From Chloroflexota bacterium (GTDB taxonomy: Bacteria; Chloroflexota; Limnocylindria; Limnocylindrales; CSP1-4): a stretch of DNA of 64,000 bases. A program made the translations under genes and the position numbers. The stretch lies in assembly GCA_919901745.1 (NCBI GenBank), contig CAKKPP010000008.1:27643-91642 (forward strand), in the 5' to 3' direction. The notes under the pieces were generated by a model that had not been told where the DNA came from, did no database searches, and saw nothing but the letters and a program-made list of their open reading frames with translations. This document shows positions 1-7,886 of this stretch, piece after piece; positions within the stretch are counted from its first letter, which is position 1, and every line of letters begins with the position of its first letter.

Positions 1-1
1 C

Positions 2-1219
2 GACGATGTCAGGGGGCCCCTCGTCCTCGCCCTCGAGCCGGTCCCCGGACCGGTCGGCGAGGGCTGGGTGGCGGCCGACTCCCACGTCCACTTCATCTCA
101 CCGACGTCGGCACTCCTGCAGGCTCGAGCCGAGGGCGTCGAGGTCGTCAACCTCCTGGCAACCCAGTGGGGCGACCACCACACGAGCGTCGCCGACCTGC
201 CGATCGCCGTCATGCACGATCCGTCCGACCGGCATCTCGTCGTCATGGGCAGCGAGAACCGCCAGAACATGCTCGGTCACATCGGCCTGCTCGGCGCATC
301 CGAGGCCGTCCTGCCGATGGCCAGCGGCGGCTCGCCGGAGGGTCGTCTCGGCGATCCACTCGGCTGGCTCATCGCCGACTGGGCGGATGCGGTCCACGCC
401 CAGCGCGGGCTGGCGCTGGCCGTCCACTTCCCGCTGCCGTATGCCGAAGTCGCAGCCGACATCGTCGCCGGCAAGATCGAGGCGGTCGAGATGCAGGCAC
501 TGACACGCGGCGTCGACGGCCCCTCGATCCGCGAGTGGTATCGCTTCCTCAACTGCGGCTTCCGGCTGCCGATCGTCGGCGGTACGGACAAGATGTCGGC
601 CGAGATCCCGCTCGGCGCGATCCGCACGTATGCCCGGCTTGTCGACGGGCAGCCGCTCTCGTTCGAGGCCTGGGCCGACGCGGTGCGGGCTGGCCGGACG
701 TTCGTCTCTTCGGGCCCGTTCGTCTCCCTGACGGTCGAAGGCCGCGAACCCGGCGACGTCATCCAGCTCGGCAGGAACGGCGGCACCGTCGAAGTCAGGG
801 CGGCCGCATCCGCGGCGTTGGCGGTCATGGGCGGGCTCGACCTCATTCACGATGGAGCGGTCGTCGCCTCGACGAGTGCGCGAGACGGCACGGATCGGCT
901 GGACCTCACCGAGCGGATCTTCGTCGCCCACGGAGGCTGGCTGGCCGCGCGGGTCACCAGCGACAACGTGATCCACTCGGCCTTCGCCACGGCCATGGGT
1001 GCGCACACCTCACCGGTCTACCTCGAGGTGCCCGGCCGGCCGGCCTTCAACGCGGACGACGCCGCGGTCATCGGAACGATCATCGACGGGTCGCGGACGT
1101 GGGTCGAATCGATCGCCACGGTCGCGTCCGCCGCGGAGCGGCGGCGGATGGTTGCTTACTTCGAGGCCAGCCGGGCCCGCCTCGATGAGCTGATCCGCGA
1201 GCGCACGCGAGGCGTTTGA
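2..1219 (+). CDS. CehA/McbA-like metallohydrolase, 5' end outside window
   Basis: The reading frame is open from base 2, so the N-terminus lies upstream; about 405 residues are visible. The block ADSHVHF followed by the leucine-rich stretch ending in ATQWGDHH resembles the metal-binding start of the CehA/McbA-type PHP-fold hydrolases (carbaryl-hydrolase-like family). A later GGTDKMS segment and a C-terminal beta-rich domain are also typical. The substrate cannot be inferred, since family members are mostly uncharacterised. GTG at 68 could be mistaken for a start, but the upstream frame encodes a plausible continuation (LVLALEPVPGPVGEGW), so I treat it as internal. It converges on the minus-strand oxidoreductase only 13 bp downstream. 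Confidence 0.75.
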   Translation, partial: DDVRGPLVLALEPVPGPVGEGWVAADSHVHFISPTSALLQARAEGVEVVNLLATQWGDHHTSVADLPIAVMHDPSDRHLVVMGSENRQNMLGHIGLLGASEAVLPMASGGSPEGRLGDPLGWLIADWADAVHAQRGLALAVHFPLPYAEVAADIVAGKIEAVEMQALTRGVDGPSIREWYRFLNCGFRLPIVGGTDKMSAEIPLGAIRTYARLVDGQPLSFEAWADAVRAGRTFVSSGPFVSLTVEGREPGDVIQLGRNGGTVEVRAAASAALAVMGGLDLIHDGAVVASTSARDGTDRLDLTERIFVAHGGWLAARVTSDNVIHSAFATAMGAHTSPVYLEVPGRPAFNADDAAVIGTIIDGSRTWVESIATVASAAERRRMVAYFEASRARLDELIRERTRGV

Positions 1220-1232
1220 GGACGGCCCCGGG

Positions 1233-2201
1233 TCAGTCGGCCGCGAGCGTCTGCGCGATGCCGGCGAGAGCCTCGAGGGTCTGCGGGTCGAACGGCGCCA
1301 TCCAGTCGAAGACCGCGAGTGAGGCGCCCGCCTCGGCCATGGCCTCCAGCCGGTCGCTGATGGCGGAGACGGGCCCGGCGTAGTGGTTCGCCGCGGCGGT
1401 GTCGCGGGCCACGTCCGCGGGCATCCCGTGGCGCATGAGGATGGCCGCAAGGTCGCGTTGTGCCTGGCGGGTCGTCGGGCGCACGAGCGGCGGCGGTTGG
1501 CCGATCGTCCTGCGGATCGATGTCGGGTCCCGACCGATCGCCGCGCAATGCTCGTCGAGGACCCCGTTCAGGCGGGCGAACTCGGCCGGATCGTTGCCAT
1601 CGGCGTTCCACCAGTCCGCGTGACGGGCGACGATCCGCAGCGTCCGCTTCTCGCCCGAGCCACCGATGACCAGCGGCAGCCTCGACTGGAGAGGCGGTGG
1701 GTCGTTGACCGCGTCGTCGGCCGAGTACCAGGTGCCGGCCATGCTCACGCGCTCACCGTCGAGCAGCCCTCGGCAGATCGCGGCCGCCTCGGCCAGGCGG
1801 TCCAGGCGCTCTCCAACGCCCGGAAAGGCGATGCCATACATGCGGTGATCGCGCTCGTGCCAGCCGGCCCCGATCCCGAGAACGGCCCGGCCCCCCGATG
1901 CATGGTCGAGAGCCGTCGCCATCCGGACGAGAAGACCAGGGTTCCGGTAGGCCGCCCCGGAGACGAGGCATCCGAGCCGGACCCGCGAGGTGACCGCCGC
2001 CCAGCCACCCAGGACCGACCAGCCCTCGAAGATCGGCCCGTCGACCGGGCCGCCCACCGACTCCGGGCCCAGAGCGGGAAAGAAGTGGTCGTTCGACCAC
2101 AGCGATTCGAAGCCCAGTCCGTCGATCGATCGGCCGGCATCCATGAGGTCGGCCCAGGCAACGTGACTCGCCCAGACCTGGAGGCCGATCGCAATGCTCA
2201 T
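1233..2201 (-). CDS. LLM-class (luciferase-like, probably F420-dependent) oxidoreductase
   Basis: A 322-residue protein with the TIM-barrel luciferase-like monooxygenase pattern. N-terminal IGLQVWASHVAW and FESLWSNDHFFP, then VRLGCLVSGAAYRNP, GIGAGWHERDHRMYG and LVIGGSGEKRTLRIVARHAD are hallmark blocks of the F420- or FMN-dependent family. Length is normal for the family. No substrate can be assigned. The start ATG has no Shine-Dalgarno, but a TACGAT hexamer ends 9 nt upstream, which would suit a leaderless transcript. It is a single-gene unit facing away from the tRNA. Confidence 0.85.
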   Translation of the reverse strand: MSIAIGLQVWASHVAWADLMDAGRSIDGLGFESLWSNDHFFPALGPESVGGPVDGPIFEGWSVLGGWAAVTSRVRLGCLVSGAAYRNPGLLVRMATALDHASGGRAVLGIGAGWHERDHRMYGIAFPGVGERLDRLAEAAAICRGLLDGERVSMAGTWYSADDAVNDPPPLQSRLPLVIGGSGEKRTLRIVARHADWWNADGNDPAEFARLNGVLDEHCAAIGRDPTSIRRTIGQPPPLVRPTTRQAQRDLAAILMRHGMPADVARDTAAANHYAGPVSAISDRLEAMAEAGASLAVFDWMAPFDPQTLEALAGIAQTLAAD

Positions 2202-2251
2202 GACCCGGCGATCGTAGCGCGCTCAGCCGACCGCCGAACGATGTGACCGCG

Positions 2252-2281
2252 TTGTACGAGCGCCGTGGGTCACGCTAGAAT
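2252..2281 (+). promoter_or_regulatory. Probable promoter of tRNA-Gly
   Basis: TTGTAC (2252-2257) is followed after 18 bp by TAGAAT (2276-2281), a good sigma70-type -35/-10 pair. Transcription would start near 2288, about 20 nt before the mature tRNA. Confidence 0.55.
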
Positions 2282-2309
2282 CGACAAGCGCCGCGCATCG
2301 GCGCGCCGA

Positions 2310-2385
2310 GCGGGAGTAGCTCAGTCGGCAGAGCGTCTGCTTCCCAAGCAGAAGGTCGCGAGTTCGAACCTCGTCTCCCGCTCCA
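2310..2385 (+). tRNA. tRNA-Gly (anticodon CCC)
   Basis: A 76-nt cloverleaf including an encoded CCA tail. The acceptor stem is GCGGGAG (2310-2316) paired with CTCCCGC (2375-2381). The anticodon stem TCTGC/GCAGA encloses the loop TTCCCAA, giving anticodon CCC. A GTTCGAA T-loop is present. The discriminator is U and CCA is genomically encoded (2383-2385). It reads Gly GGG codons. Confidence 0.97.
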
Positions 2386-2429
2386 CATTCCGTGGCCGCA
2401 CGACCAACACGTTCTGCTACCGTTCGCCG

Positions 2430-3470
2430 ATGCCGCGTGCGCTCCCTCGTCGCCTCGCCGTCCTGGCGACGGTTCTGGCGCTCATCCTCTCGGCATGCGG
2501 CACCGCGCCATCAGATCGTCCATCGCAAACCACGCCGCCCCCCAGGACCTTGCTCGTCGACACCGACGTGGCGCCCGATGACCTCGTCGCCCTGGCCTTC
2601 CTGCTCAGCGCGCCCGGGGTCGATGTCGCGGCGATCACCGTCTCGGGGACTGGTGAGGCGCACTGCGCTGCGGGCGTTGGGATCGTCCTCGGTCTCCTCG
2701 AGCGGCTGGACGCACCGGAGATTCCCGTCGCGTGCGGCCGCGAGTCACCCCTGGCCGGAAACCACGCCTTTCCGGAGGCATGGCGGGCCGGCGCCGACGG
2801 AGGCTCCGGACTTGATTTGCCGGACACCGAGCGGGTCCCGTTCGATGGAAACGCGATCGGTCTGATCGCCGAGGTGGCTGCCAAGACCGATGGACTATCG
2901 ATCCTGACCCTAGGTCCGCTCACCAACCTGGCCGAAGCGCTCCTCGCGGATCCCAGCCTGGTCGAGCGTATCGGCCTGCTCTACGTCATGGGCGGAGCGC
3001 TGCATGTCGCGGGCAACATCCAGGGCCCGGGGGCGCCGACCGGAAACGCAGTCGCCGAATGGAACATCTACGTCGATCCACGCGCCGCTGCGATCGTCGT
3101 TGAACTGGGCGTCGAGCCGCGATTTGTCAGCCTCGATGGCACAAACCAGGTCCCCGTGACGAAGGCGTTCGCCCAGCGGGTGGCGAGCGAAGCAACGGGG
3201 CCCGCGGCGCAGATCCTGGCCGACCTGTTCGCCGCCAACCCGTTCATGACCGATGGCTCCTACTACCTGTGGGATCCGCTGGCGGCCGAGCTGGCGGCAG
3301 GCTACGAGGTCGGGACGTTCAGCCCCGCGACCGTGAGTGTCGAGGAGGCCGAGGGTCCGGAATCGGGGTTCACCCGCCCGACCGACGGTTCACCAAACGT
3401 CCAGTACCTCTCCGATGCCGACCAAGCCTCGGCTGAGCACACCCTCCTCAGGATCTTGAACGGACCGTGA
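2430..3470 (+). CDS. Inosine-uridine-preferring nucleoside hydrolase family lipoprotein
   Basis: A 346-residue protein with a lipoprotein signal peptide ending LILSAC (lipidated Cys near residue 24), so it acts on the outer face of the membrane. The mature part opens with DTDVAPDDLVAL, a variant of the Ca-binding DTDxGxDDA motif of nucleoside hydrolases, and contains LTLGPLTNLA and LYVMGGAL, both family hallmarks. The expected role is hydrolysis of nucleosides to base plus ribose. The frame stays open upstream through the tRNA, but the ATG before the signal peptide is the sensible start. No Shine-Dalgarno is visible; TACCGT lies 6 nt upstream, so it may be leaderless or co-transcribed with the tRNA. 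Confidence 0.85.
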   Translation: MPRALPRRLAVLATVLALILSACGTAPSDRPSQTTPPPRTLLVDTDVAPDDLVALAFLLSAPGVDVAAITVSGTGEAHCAAGVGIVLGLLERLDAPEIPVACGRESPLAGNHAFPEAWRAGADGGSGLDLPDTERVPFDGNAIGLIAEVAAKTDGLSILTLGPLTNLAEALLADPSLVERIGLLYVMGGALHVAGNIQGPGAPTGNAVAEWNIYVDPRAAAIVVELGVEPRFVSLDGTNQVPVTKAFAQRVASEATGPAAQILADLFAANPFMTDGSYYLWDPLAAELAAGYEVGTFSPATVSVEEAEGPESGFTRPTDGSPNVQYLSDADQASAEHTLLRILNGP

Positions 3471-3471
3471 G

Positions 3472-3534
3472 TCGGGCATGCGCGGAATCGAGATCGACGC
3501 AGCGAGCGGCACAGCCTGGGTCGAGTCCGGGGCG
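3472..3534 (+). pseudogene. Fragment of FAD-binding (BBE-type) oxidoreductase, middle part
   Basis: About 21 codons read SGMRGIEIDAASGTAWVESG, matching the second half of the FAD-binding_4 domain of berberine-bridge-type oxidases, where this block follows the GGGHS motif. The homology stops at about 3534, exactly where the inverse-strand fragment of the same domain begins. It starts right at the stop of the nucleoside hydrolase. Confidence 0.7.
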
Positions 3535-3535
3535 T

Positions 3536-3760
3536 GCTGTGGCCGCCGCCTCGGACCGCCAGAGCCGTCCCGCTGGCGAGCGAGAGCGCCAGAGTCGCCA
3601 CGACATCCTGCACGTCGCGGGCCCTCACGATGGCCGCCGGATGGCGGTCGATCGCGGCATTGTCGACCTGGCGCGCGGCCTCATAGCGCGCGTCACCGGG
3701 CAGCACGACGCGCCGCTTCAGGCGCCCCGGCACGGCGAAGTCGGCGAGGGAATGGGCGGC
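3536..3760 (-). pseudogene. Inverted N-terminal fragment of the same FAD-binding oxidoreductase
   Basis: Minus-strand codons from about 3760 down to 3536 encode LADFAVPGRLKRRVVLPGD, then YEAARQVDNAAIDRHPAAIV and LAVRGGGHS. These are the N-terminus and flavin-binding start of a berberine-bridge-like FAD oxidoreductase. The domain is cut right after GGGHS and its natural continuation is found on the opposite strand at 3472-3534. Together they look like one domain broken by a local inversion with loss of the remaining ~350 residues. No functional product is expected. Between about 3760 and 3907 I see nothing else. Confidence 0.7.
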
Positions 3761-3907
3761 GTGCCGAGGGCGGGATCGTGCGGCACCGAGAGCCGGAGTC
3801 TGGACGAGGCGGACCCGGCGGGAATGGCGGTTGTGGACCGCCGCGAAGTCAAGCGGGGTGGTTGACGGCGCCCAAGGCTCGAGAGGACGGCGATCGCGGG
3901 CGCGTGA

Positions 3908-5173
3908 TCATTGCCCGGCGGCCCCGAATACGAGCGCTGCATTGAGCCCGCCGAACCCGAACGACGTGGACAAGACGTGCCGGTACCTGCCGTCGCGGCC
4001 GTCGCGCAACAGGCCGGGCAGGAGCGCGAGCGCGTCCGGATCGGGATCGACCAGATTGACCGAGGCTGGCGCCCAACCATCGCGGATGGCCAGCGCACAG
4101 ATCGCGGCTTCGATGGCGCTCGAGGCGCCGAGCGGGTGCCCGTACAGCGCCTTGGTACCGCTCACCGGGACCGTCCCCGCCCGGGCCCCAAGTGCCAGCG
4201 CGATCGCGCGCGCCTCGGCGACATCGCCGATCGCCGTCGAGGAGGCGTGAGCGTTGACGTAATCGATCTCGGACGGATCGACGGCAGCGTCGGCCAGGGC
4301 GATTGACACGGCGCGCGCCGCCTCGACGCCATCGGCGCGAGGCTGGACCATGTGGTGCGCGTCGGAGGTCGCCCCGTACCCGAGAAGCTCGGCATACGGG
4401 ACGGCTCCGCGGTGCTCCGCAACATCGGCCGCCTCCAGGACGAGGAGCGCCGCGCCCTCGCCCATGACGAACCCGTCGCGCCCCACATCAAAGGGCCGTG
4501 CGGCGTGGCCGGGGTCGTCGTTGTGGCCGCTGGACAGGGCTCGAATGATGTCGAACGCTCCGAACGCCAGCGGGCTCAGCGGGATCTCGCAGCCTCCCGC
4601 GATCGCAGCATCGACCCGACCCTCGCGCAGATCACCGAGTGCCTCGCCCAGCGCCACCGCTCCCGATGCGCACGAGTTGGCCGTCGACAGGATCGGGCCG
4701 CGGACACCCAGGGCAATCCCCAGGTTGGCCGGCGCGGCTCCGCCGAACACCGCCAGCGCGAGATTTGGAGCGACCGCGCGAATGCCGCGCGCCAGGTAAC
4801 GCTCGTGCTGGCCCTCGGCATATGCGATGCCACCCAGCGCGGACCCGAGATAGATGCCGATCCGCTCCGGCGCGGCGGCCCCCCTGGCGCCCGGATCCAG
4901 GCCGGCATCTTCGAGCGCCAGCCGGCCCGAGGCGAGGCCGAACTGGCTGAACCGGTCGAGCTGACGGGCGGTTTTCGCGGGCATCCAATCGAGCGGCTCG
5001 AAGTCGTCGACCTGGGCGGCGATCTGCGAACGGAACGGGCTCGGGTCGAAGCGGTCGATTCGTCGAACCGACGAGCGCCCGGCCCGCAGGCCGGAGCGGA
5101 ACGGGTCGCGTCCGGTCCCGATCGCGCTGACGACCCCGATGCCGGTGATCCAGACCCGTCGACGCTCGCTCAT
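3908..5173 (-). CDS. Beta-ketoacyl-ACP synthase (KAS II / ketosynthase)
   Basis: A 421-residue thiolase-fold condensing enzyme. It opens with VWITGIGVVSAIG. The active-site Cys sits in NSCASGA (about residue 165), the first His in NAHASSTAIGD and the second in KALYGHPLGASSAIEA, so the Cys-His-His triad is intact and this is a true ketosynthase rather than a chain-length factor. It is the last gene of a four-gene minus-strand operon and overlaps the upstream cyclase by 4 bp. No ACP, acyltransferase or ketoreductase is adjacent. The context suggests a specialised lipid or polyketide role rather than housekeeping FabF. Confidence 0.88.
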   Translation of the reverse strand: MSERRRVWITGIGVVSAIGTGRDPFRSGLRAGRSSVRRIDRFDPSPFRSQIAAQVDDFEPLDWMPAKTARQLDRFSQFGLASGRLALEDAGLDPGARGAAAPERIGIYLGSALGGIAYAEGQHERYLARGIRAVAPNLALAVFGGAAPANLGIALGVRGPILSTANSCASGAVALGEALGDLREGRVDAAIAGGCEIPLSPLAFGAFDIIRALSSGHNDDPGHAARPFDVGRDGFVMGEGAALLVLEAADVAEHRGAVPYAELLGYGATSDAHHMVQPRADGVEAARAVSIALADAAVDPSEIDYVNAHASSTAIGDVAEARAIALALGARAGTVPVSGTKALYGHPLGASSAIEAAICALAIRDGWAPASVNLVDPDPDALALLPGLLRDGRDGRYRHVLSTSFGFGGLNAALVFGAAGQ

Positions 5174-5703
5174 GTCGGTGGATTCGTCGGATCGGGCGCT
5201 TCGGACTGCGCCACCGTGGAGGGTGCCGCGAGCGGCGCCTCGGTCAGCGCCTCGGTCAGGGCCTCGGCGAGCGCCTTGAACGTGGCCAGCGTTCGGCCCG
5301 CGATCGGCCGCGTGAAGGCACGATCGACGAAGGCCGCGAATTGGGGCAGGCGCGGCCGGAAGTCGTGGTCGATGGAGATTCGAGTGCCGGCCGCGAAGGG
5401 CTCAAGCCGCCAGGTCACGTCCATTCCCTTCGTCGGCCCGGCCACATGGACAAAGCGGAGGCGCCACGCCTCCGGCTCGGCCCACGTCCGGGCCCGCCAC
5501 GCGACGAGCAGGCTCAGCCCCAGCAGGGGGACGATTGGCCGGCGGGCGACGAAGTCGGCGATGAGCGAGCCATCGGCCGCGCGCCCCACCGCACGGGAGC
5601 GAGCGTAATGCGGGAGGAGTCGCTCCCAGCGCTCCACGTCTCGGGCGAGCCGGAACACGAGCTCGAGCGGGGCCGCCACGTCGATGGCGATCGTGCTCCG
5701 CAT
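5170..5703 (-). CDS. SRPBCC-family polyketide cyclase/aromatase-like protein
   Basis: A 177-residue START-like protein. The N-terminal IAIDVAAPLELVFRLARDVE and later DVTWRLEPFAAGTRISIDHD fit the Polyketide_cyc2 (SRPBCC) fold, a hydrophobic-cavity domain used by aromatase/cyclases and lipid-binding proteins. The C-terminus carries a low-complexity EALTEALTEAPLAAPS tail. It sits between an FAD oxidoreductase (26 bp upstream) and the ketosynthase (4-bp overlap), so a ring-closing or product-binding role in the same pathway is the natural inference. Confidence 0.75.
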   Translation of the reverse strand: MRSTIAIDVAAPLELVFRLARDVERWERLLPHYARSRAVGRAADGSLIADFVARRPIVPLLGLSLLVAWRARTWAEPEAWRLRFVHVAGPTKGMDVTWRLEPFAAGTRISIDHDFRPRLPQFAAFVDRAFTRPIAGRTLATFKALAEALTEALTEAPLAAPSTVAQSEAPDPTNPPT

Positions 5704-5729
5704 CGCTCAGCCGAGGTGCCGGGCCGTGG

Positions 5730-6938
5730 TCACGGCGCGAGCAGTGCGGCGAGATAACGCGGATTGAGCACGCGACCGGCCCCGACGAGATCGCCCATGA
5801 CGAGGCCCATCGTCGCACGGACCGCCGGGCGACTGGCGAGGCGTCGGGCGGCATACTCGAACAGCGCCGGCCGAGCGAGGAATGCTTGCACGAGCCACGA
5901 CACGGCGTCCTTGGTCAGGAAGCGCCGCTGCATCGCCCGCTCGTAGGCGGCGAACGCGCCCCGTCCCCCGCGCGCTCGCGCCCGGATCGCTGCGGCCGCA
6001 AGTTCGGTGGAGGCAAGCGCGCGGTGGAGCCCTTCCCCGGTGAACGGGTCGAGGAACCCGGCCGCATCGCCGACCAGCAGCCAGCCGGGGCCCGCACGCC
6101 GGGTCACCCGGTGCCCGAGGGGCCAGGCGCCGACGACGCCGTCGGTGGGGCTGCCGTTGCGCCAGGCCCCCGCGTCATCAGAAGTGGCCGGGATCGCTGC
6201 GACGATCGAATCGGCGACCGCCCGTCCGCCTTGCCTGGCAAGCGCGTCCTGCCACGTTCGCCCGAGCACGATCCCCACGTTCACCAGCCCACCGGCGACC
6301 GGAGCGATCCCGACGTAGCCGTCACGCAGCAGACGCATCCGGGCATCGCGTGTGGTTGTGGGGTCCGGATCGCGGAGGTGGTAGGTCAACCCGATGCGCG
6401 GCCCGATGCGCGGCGGTCGGTCGACGCCGGCGGCCCGGGCCACGATGGATCGCAGTCCGTCGGCACCCACCACGACCCTCGCCCGGAGCCTCGCGAACTG
6501 GCCATCTGGCCCGCGCACCTGGAGCCGGCCGGCCACGGGGTCGAGCTCGGTCACGGTCCAGCCGAGCCTGAGGTCCGCCCCAGCGCGTCTCGCGAACTCG
6601 AGCAGTGCCGGATCCAGGCGTGACCGATCGAATCCGACCGCCGGCTCGCCGCCCGCGTCGGCGCCATACGTCAGCCGAAACGAGGTCCCGCCTGCCGTCT
6701 CGACCCGCATCGCCGGGATCGGTCGGGCAACGGCCAGCAGGGTCGCCGAGTTGATCCCGGCACGACGCAGCGCGGCCACCGCCGCCGGCGAGCTGAAGAC
6801 GCCCCCGGCGCGCCAGCGCCATGTCGCGGCGCGCTCCAGGACCACGACCTCGTGGCGGGCGTCCGCCAGCCGGGCGGCCAGCACGGCCCCGGCCGGGCCG
6901 CCGCCGACCACGACGATCTCGACATGCTCCGCCCTCAT
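5730..6938 (-). CDS. FAD-dependent oxidoreductase of the geranylgeranyl-reductase / PHBH group
   Basis: A 402-residue flavoprotein with an N-terminal Rossmann motif VVVGGGPAGAVLAARLA, a central ARVVVGADGLRSIVAR block and the second FAD motif GWLLVGDAAGFLDPFTGEG. These are diagnostic of the group-A monooxygenase and geranylgeranyl reductase superfamily. The enzyme could hydroxylate an aromatic ring or reduce isoprenoid-like double bonds; sequence alone does not decide. It overlaps the methyltransferase stop by 4 bp. In alkylresorcinol-type loci a methyltransferase and such a flavoenzyme work together on a polyketide-derived ring, which is the best analogy here. Confidence 0.82.
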   Translation of the reverse strand: MRAEHVEIVVVGGGPAGAVLAARLADARHEVVVLERAATWRWRAGGVFSSPAAVAALRRAGINSATLLAVARPIPAMRVETAGGTSFRLTYGADAGGEPAVGFDRSRLDPALLEFARRAGADLRLGWTVTELDPVAGRLQVRGPDGQFARLRARVVVGADGLRSIVARAAGVDRPPRIGPRIGLTYHLRDPDPTTTRDARMRLLRDGYVGIAPVAGGLVNVGIVLGRTWQDALARQGGRAVADSIVAAIPATSDDAGAWRNGSPTDGVVGAWPLGHRVTRRAGPGWLLVGDAAGFLDPFTGEGLHRALASTELAAAAIRARARGGRGAFAAYERAMQRRFLTKDAVSWLVQAFLARPALFEYAARRLASRPAVRATMGLVMGDLVGAGRVLNPRYLAALLAP

Positions 6939-7690
6939 CGCGTGGCACTCCCCGGGTCCGGCGACCCGGACGCGCCACCGCCATCCGGGATGGGCACCGC
7001 CGCAATCGCATAACGCTGGCCGAACGCCCCGCGGATCGTGCGAACCGGCCCCAGGCCGGCGGCTCGCAGCAAGTCGGTCATCTCGCTCGCCCGGTACGCG
7101 CGTCGGACGGACAGCGGGGCGTCATGACGCGTGTACCGGTTACCCGTCAGCAGGTGGCCGAGCAGCCAGGCTCCGACCCAGGCAAGCCGGCCGCGATCGA
7201 GATCATTGACGATGACGCCGAGACGGGCGACGCGAGCCAGCTCACGGAACAGCTCCACGGCTGCCTCCGGTTCCAGGTGGTGGACCACGAGCGAGACGTG
7301 GGCAACGTCGAACGAGCGATCGGGATAGGACAGCGAGCGCCCGTCGCCGACGTGGAGTTTCAGGCGGTCCGTGCTTGCGCTGGCCGGGTTCGCCCGGACG
7401 GCCGCCGCCAGGACTTCCGCACGGCTGTCGATCCCCACCACGGTCAGGCGTCGACCGCGGCGGTCCGCCCACTTCAGCAGCCCCAGCGGGATGTCGGCGC
7501 CGCCGGTCCCGACGTCCAGCAGCGTGAGCTCGGCGCGGTGGGCGGCCAGGGCTTCGATGGCGGTGGCGCTCAGCGCGACGCCACCCAGCCAGCGATTGAT
7601 CCGGCGCAGGTCTCGCAGGTTGCCAGCCAGGGCGACCGGGTCGTCGAGTGGGCCGTCGAGCAGCTCGACGGCGTTCGTGAGGCGCTCCAT
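6935..7690 (-). CDS. Class I SAM-dependent methyltransferase
   Basis: About 251 residues from the chosen ATG. Motif I is LLDVGTGGADIPLGLL, motif II ends VVGIDSRAEV, and post-motif blocks are RSFDVAHVSLVVHH and LARVARLGVIVNDLD, a ubiquinone/menaquinone-like class I methyltransferase. A later YTRHDAPLSVRRAY segment resembles methyltransferases next to type III polyketide synthases. I chose the ATG at 7690 (with GAGGA about 10 nt upstream) because the 36 codons above it, reachable from 7798, look non-coding. It is first in the operon and stops inside the FAD oxidoreductase start. Confidence 0.82.
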   Translation of the reverse strand: MERLTNAVELLDGPLDDPVALAGNLRDLRRINRWLGGVALSATAIEALAAHRAELTLLDVGTGGADIPLGLLKWADRRGRRLTVVGIDSRAEVLAAAVRANPASASTDRLKLHVGDGRSLSYPDRSFDVAHVSLVVHHLEPEAAVELFRELARVARLGVIVNDLDRGRLAWVGAWLLGHLLTGNRYTRHDAPLSVRRAYRASEMTDLLRAAGLGPVRTIRGAFGQRYAIAAVPIPDGGGASGSPDPGSATR

Positions 7691-7849
7691 CCGAATCGGG
7701 TCCTCGGGGGTTGCCGAGGGCCTAGCGTACGACACCGGCGGACTGCGCCAGGCCTCCCGACAGGCGATCGGCGGCTCGACATGGTCGCCTACGACCACAG
7801 ACCAGGGCCGTCGTCGGGGTGCCTTGCGTGACCGTCGAGAACATGGGTC

Positions 7850-7880
7850 TTGACATTGGAGTGACTCCAGGGTCTAAGGT
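7850..7880 (+). promoter_or_regulatory. MerR-type promoter with operator in a 19-bp spacer
   Basis: TTGACA (7850-7855), a 19-bp spacer, then TAAGGT (7875-7880). The overlong spacer and the -10 sequence match the classic mer promoter design. The spacer holds the perfect palindrome TGGAGT-G-ACTCCA (7857-7869) with outer GAC/GTC pairs. The next gene's ATG is only 6 nt after the -10, implying a leaderless mRNA. No MerR-family gene lies in the window. Confidence 0.85.
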
Positions 7881-7886
7881 CCGGAC

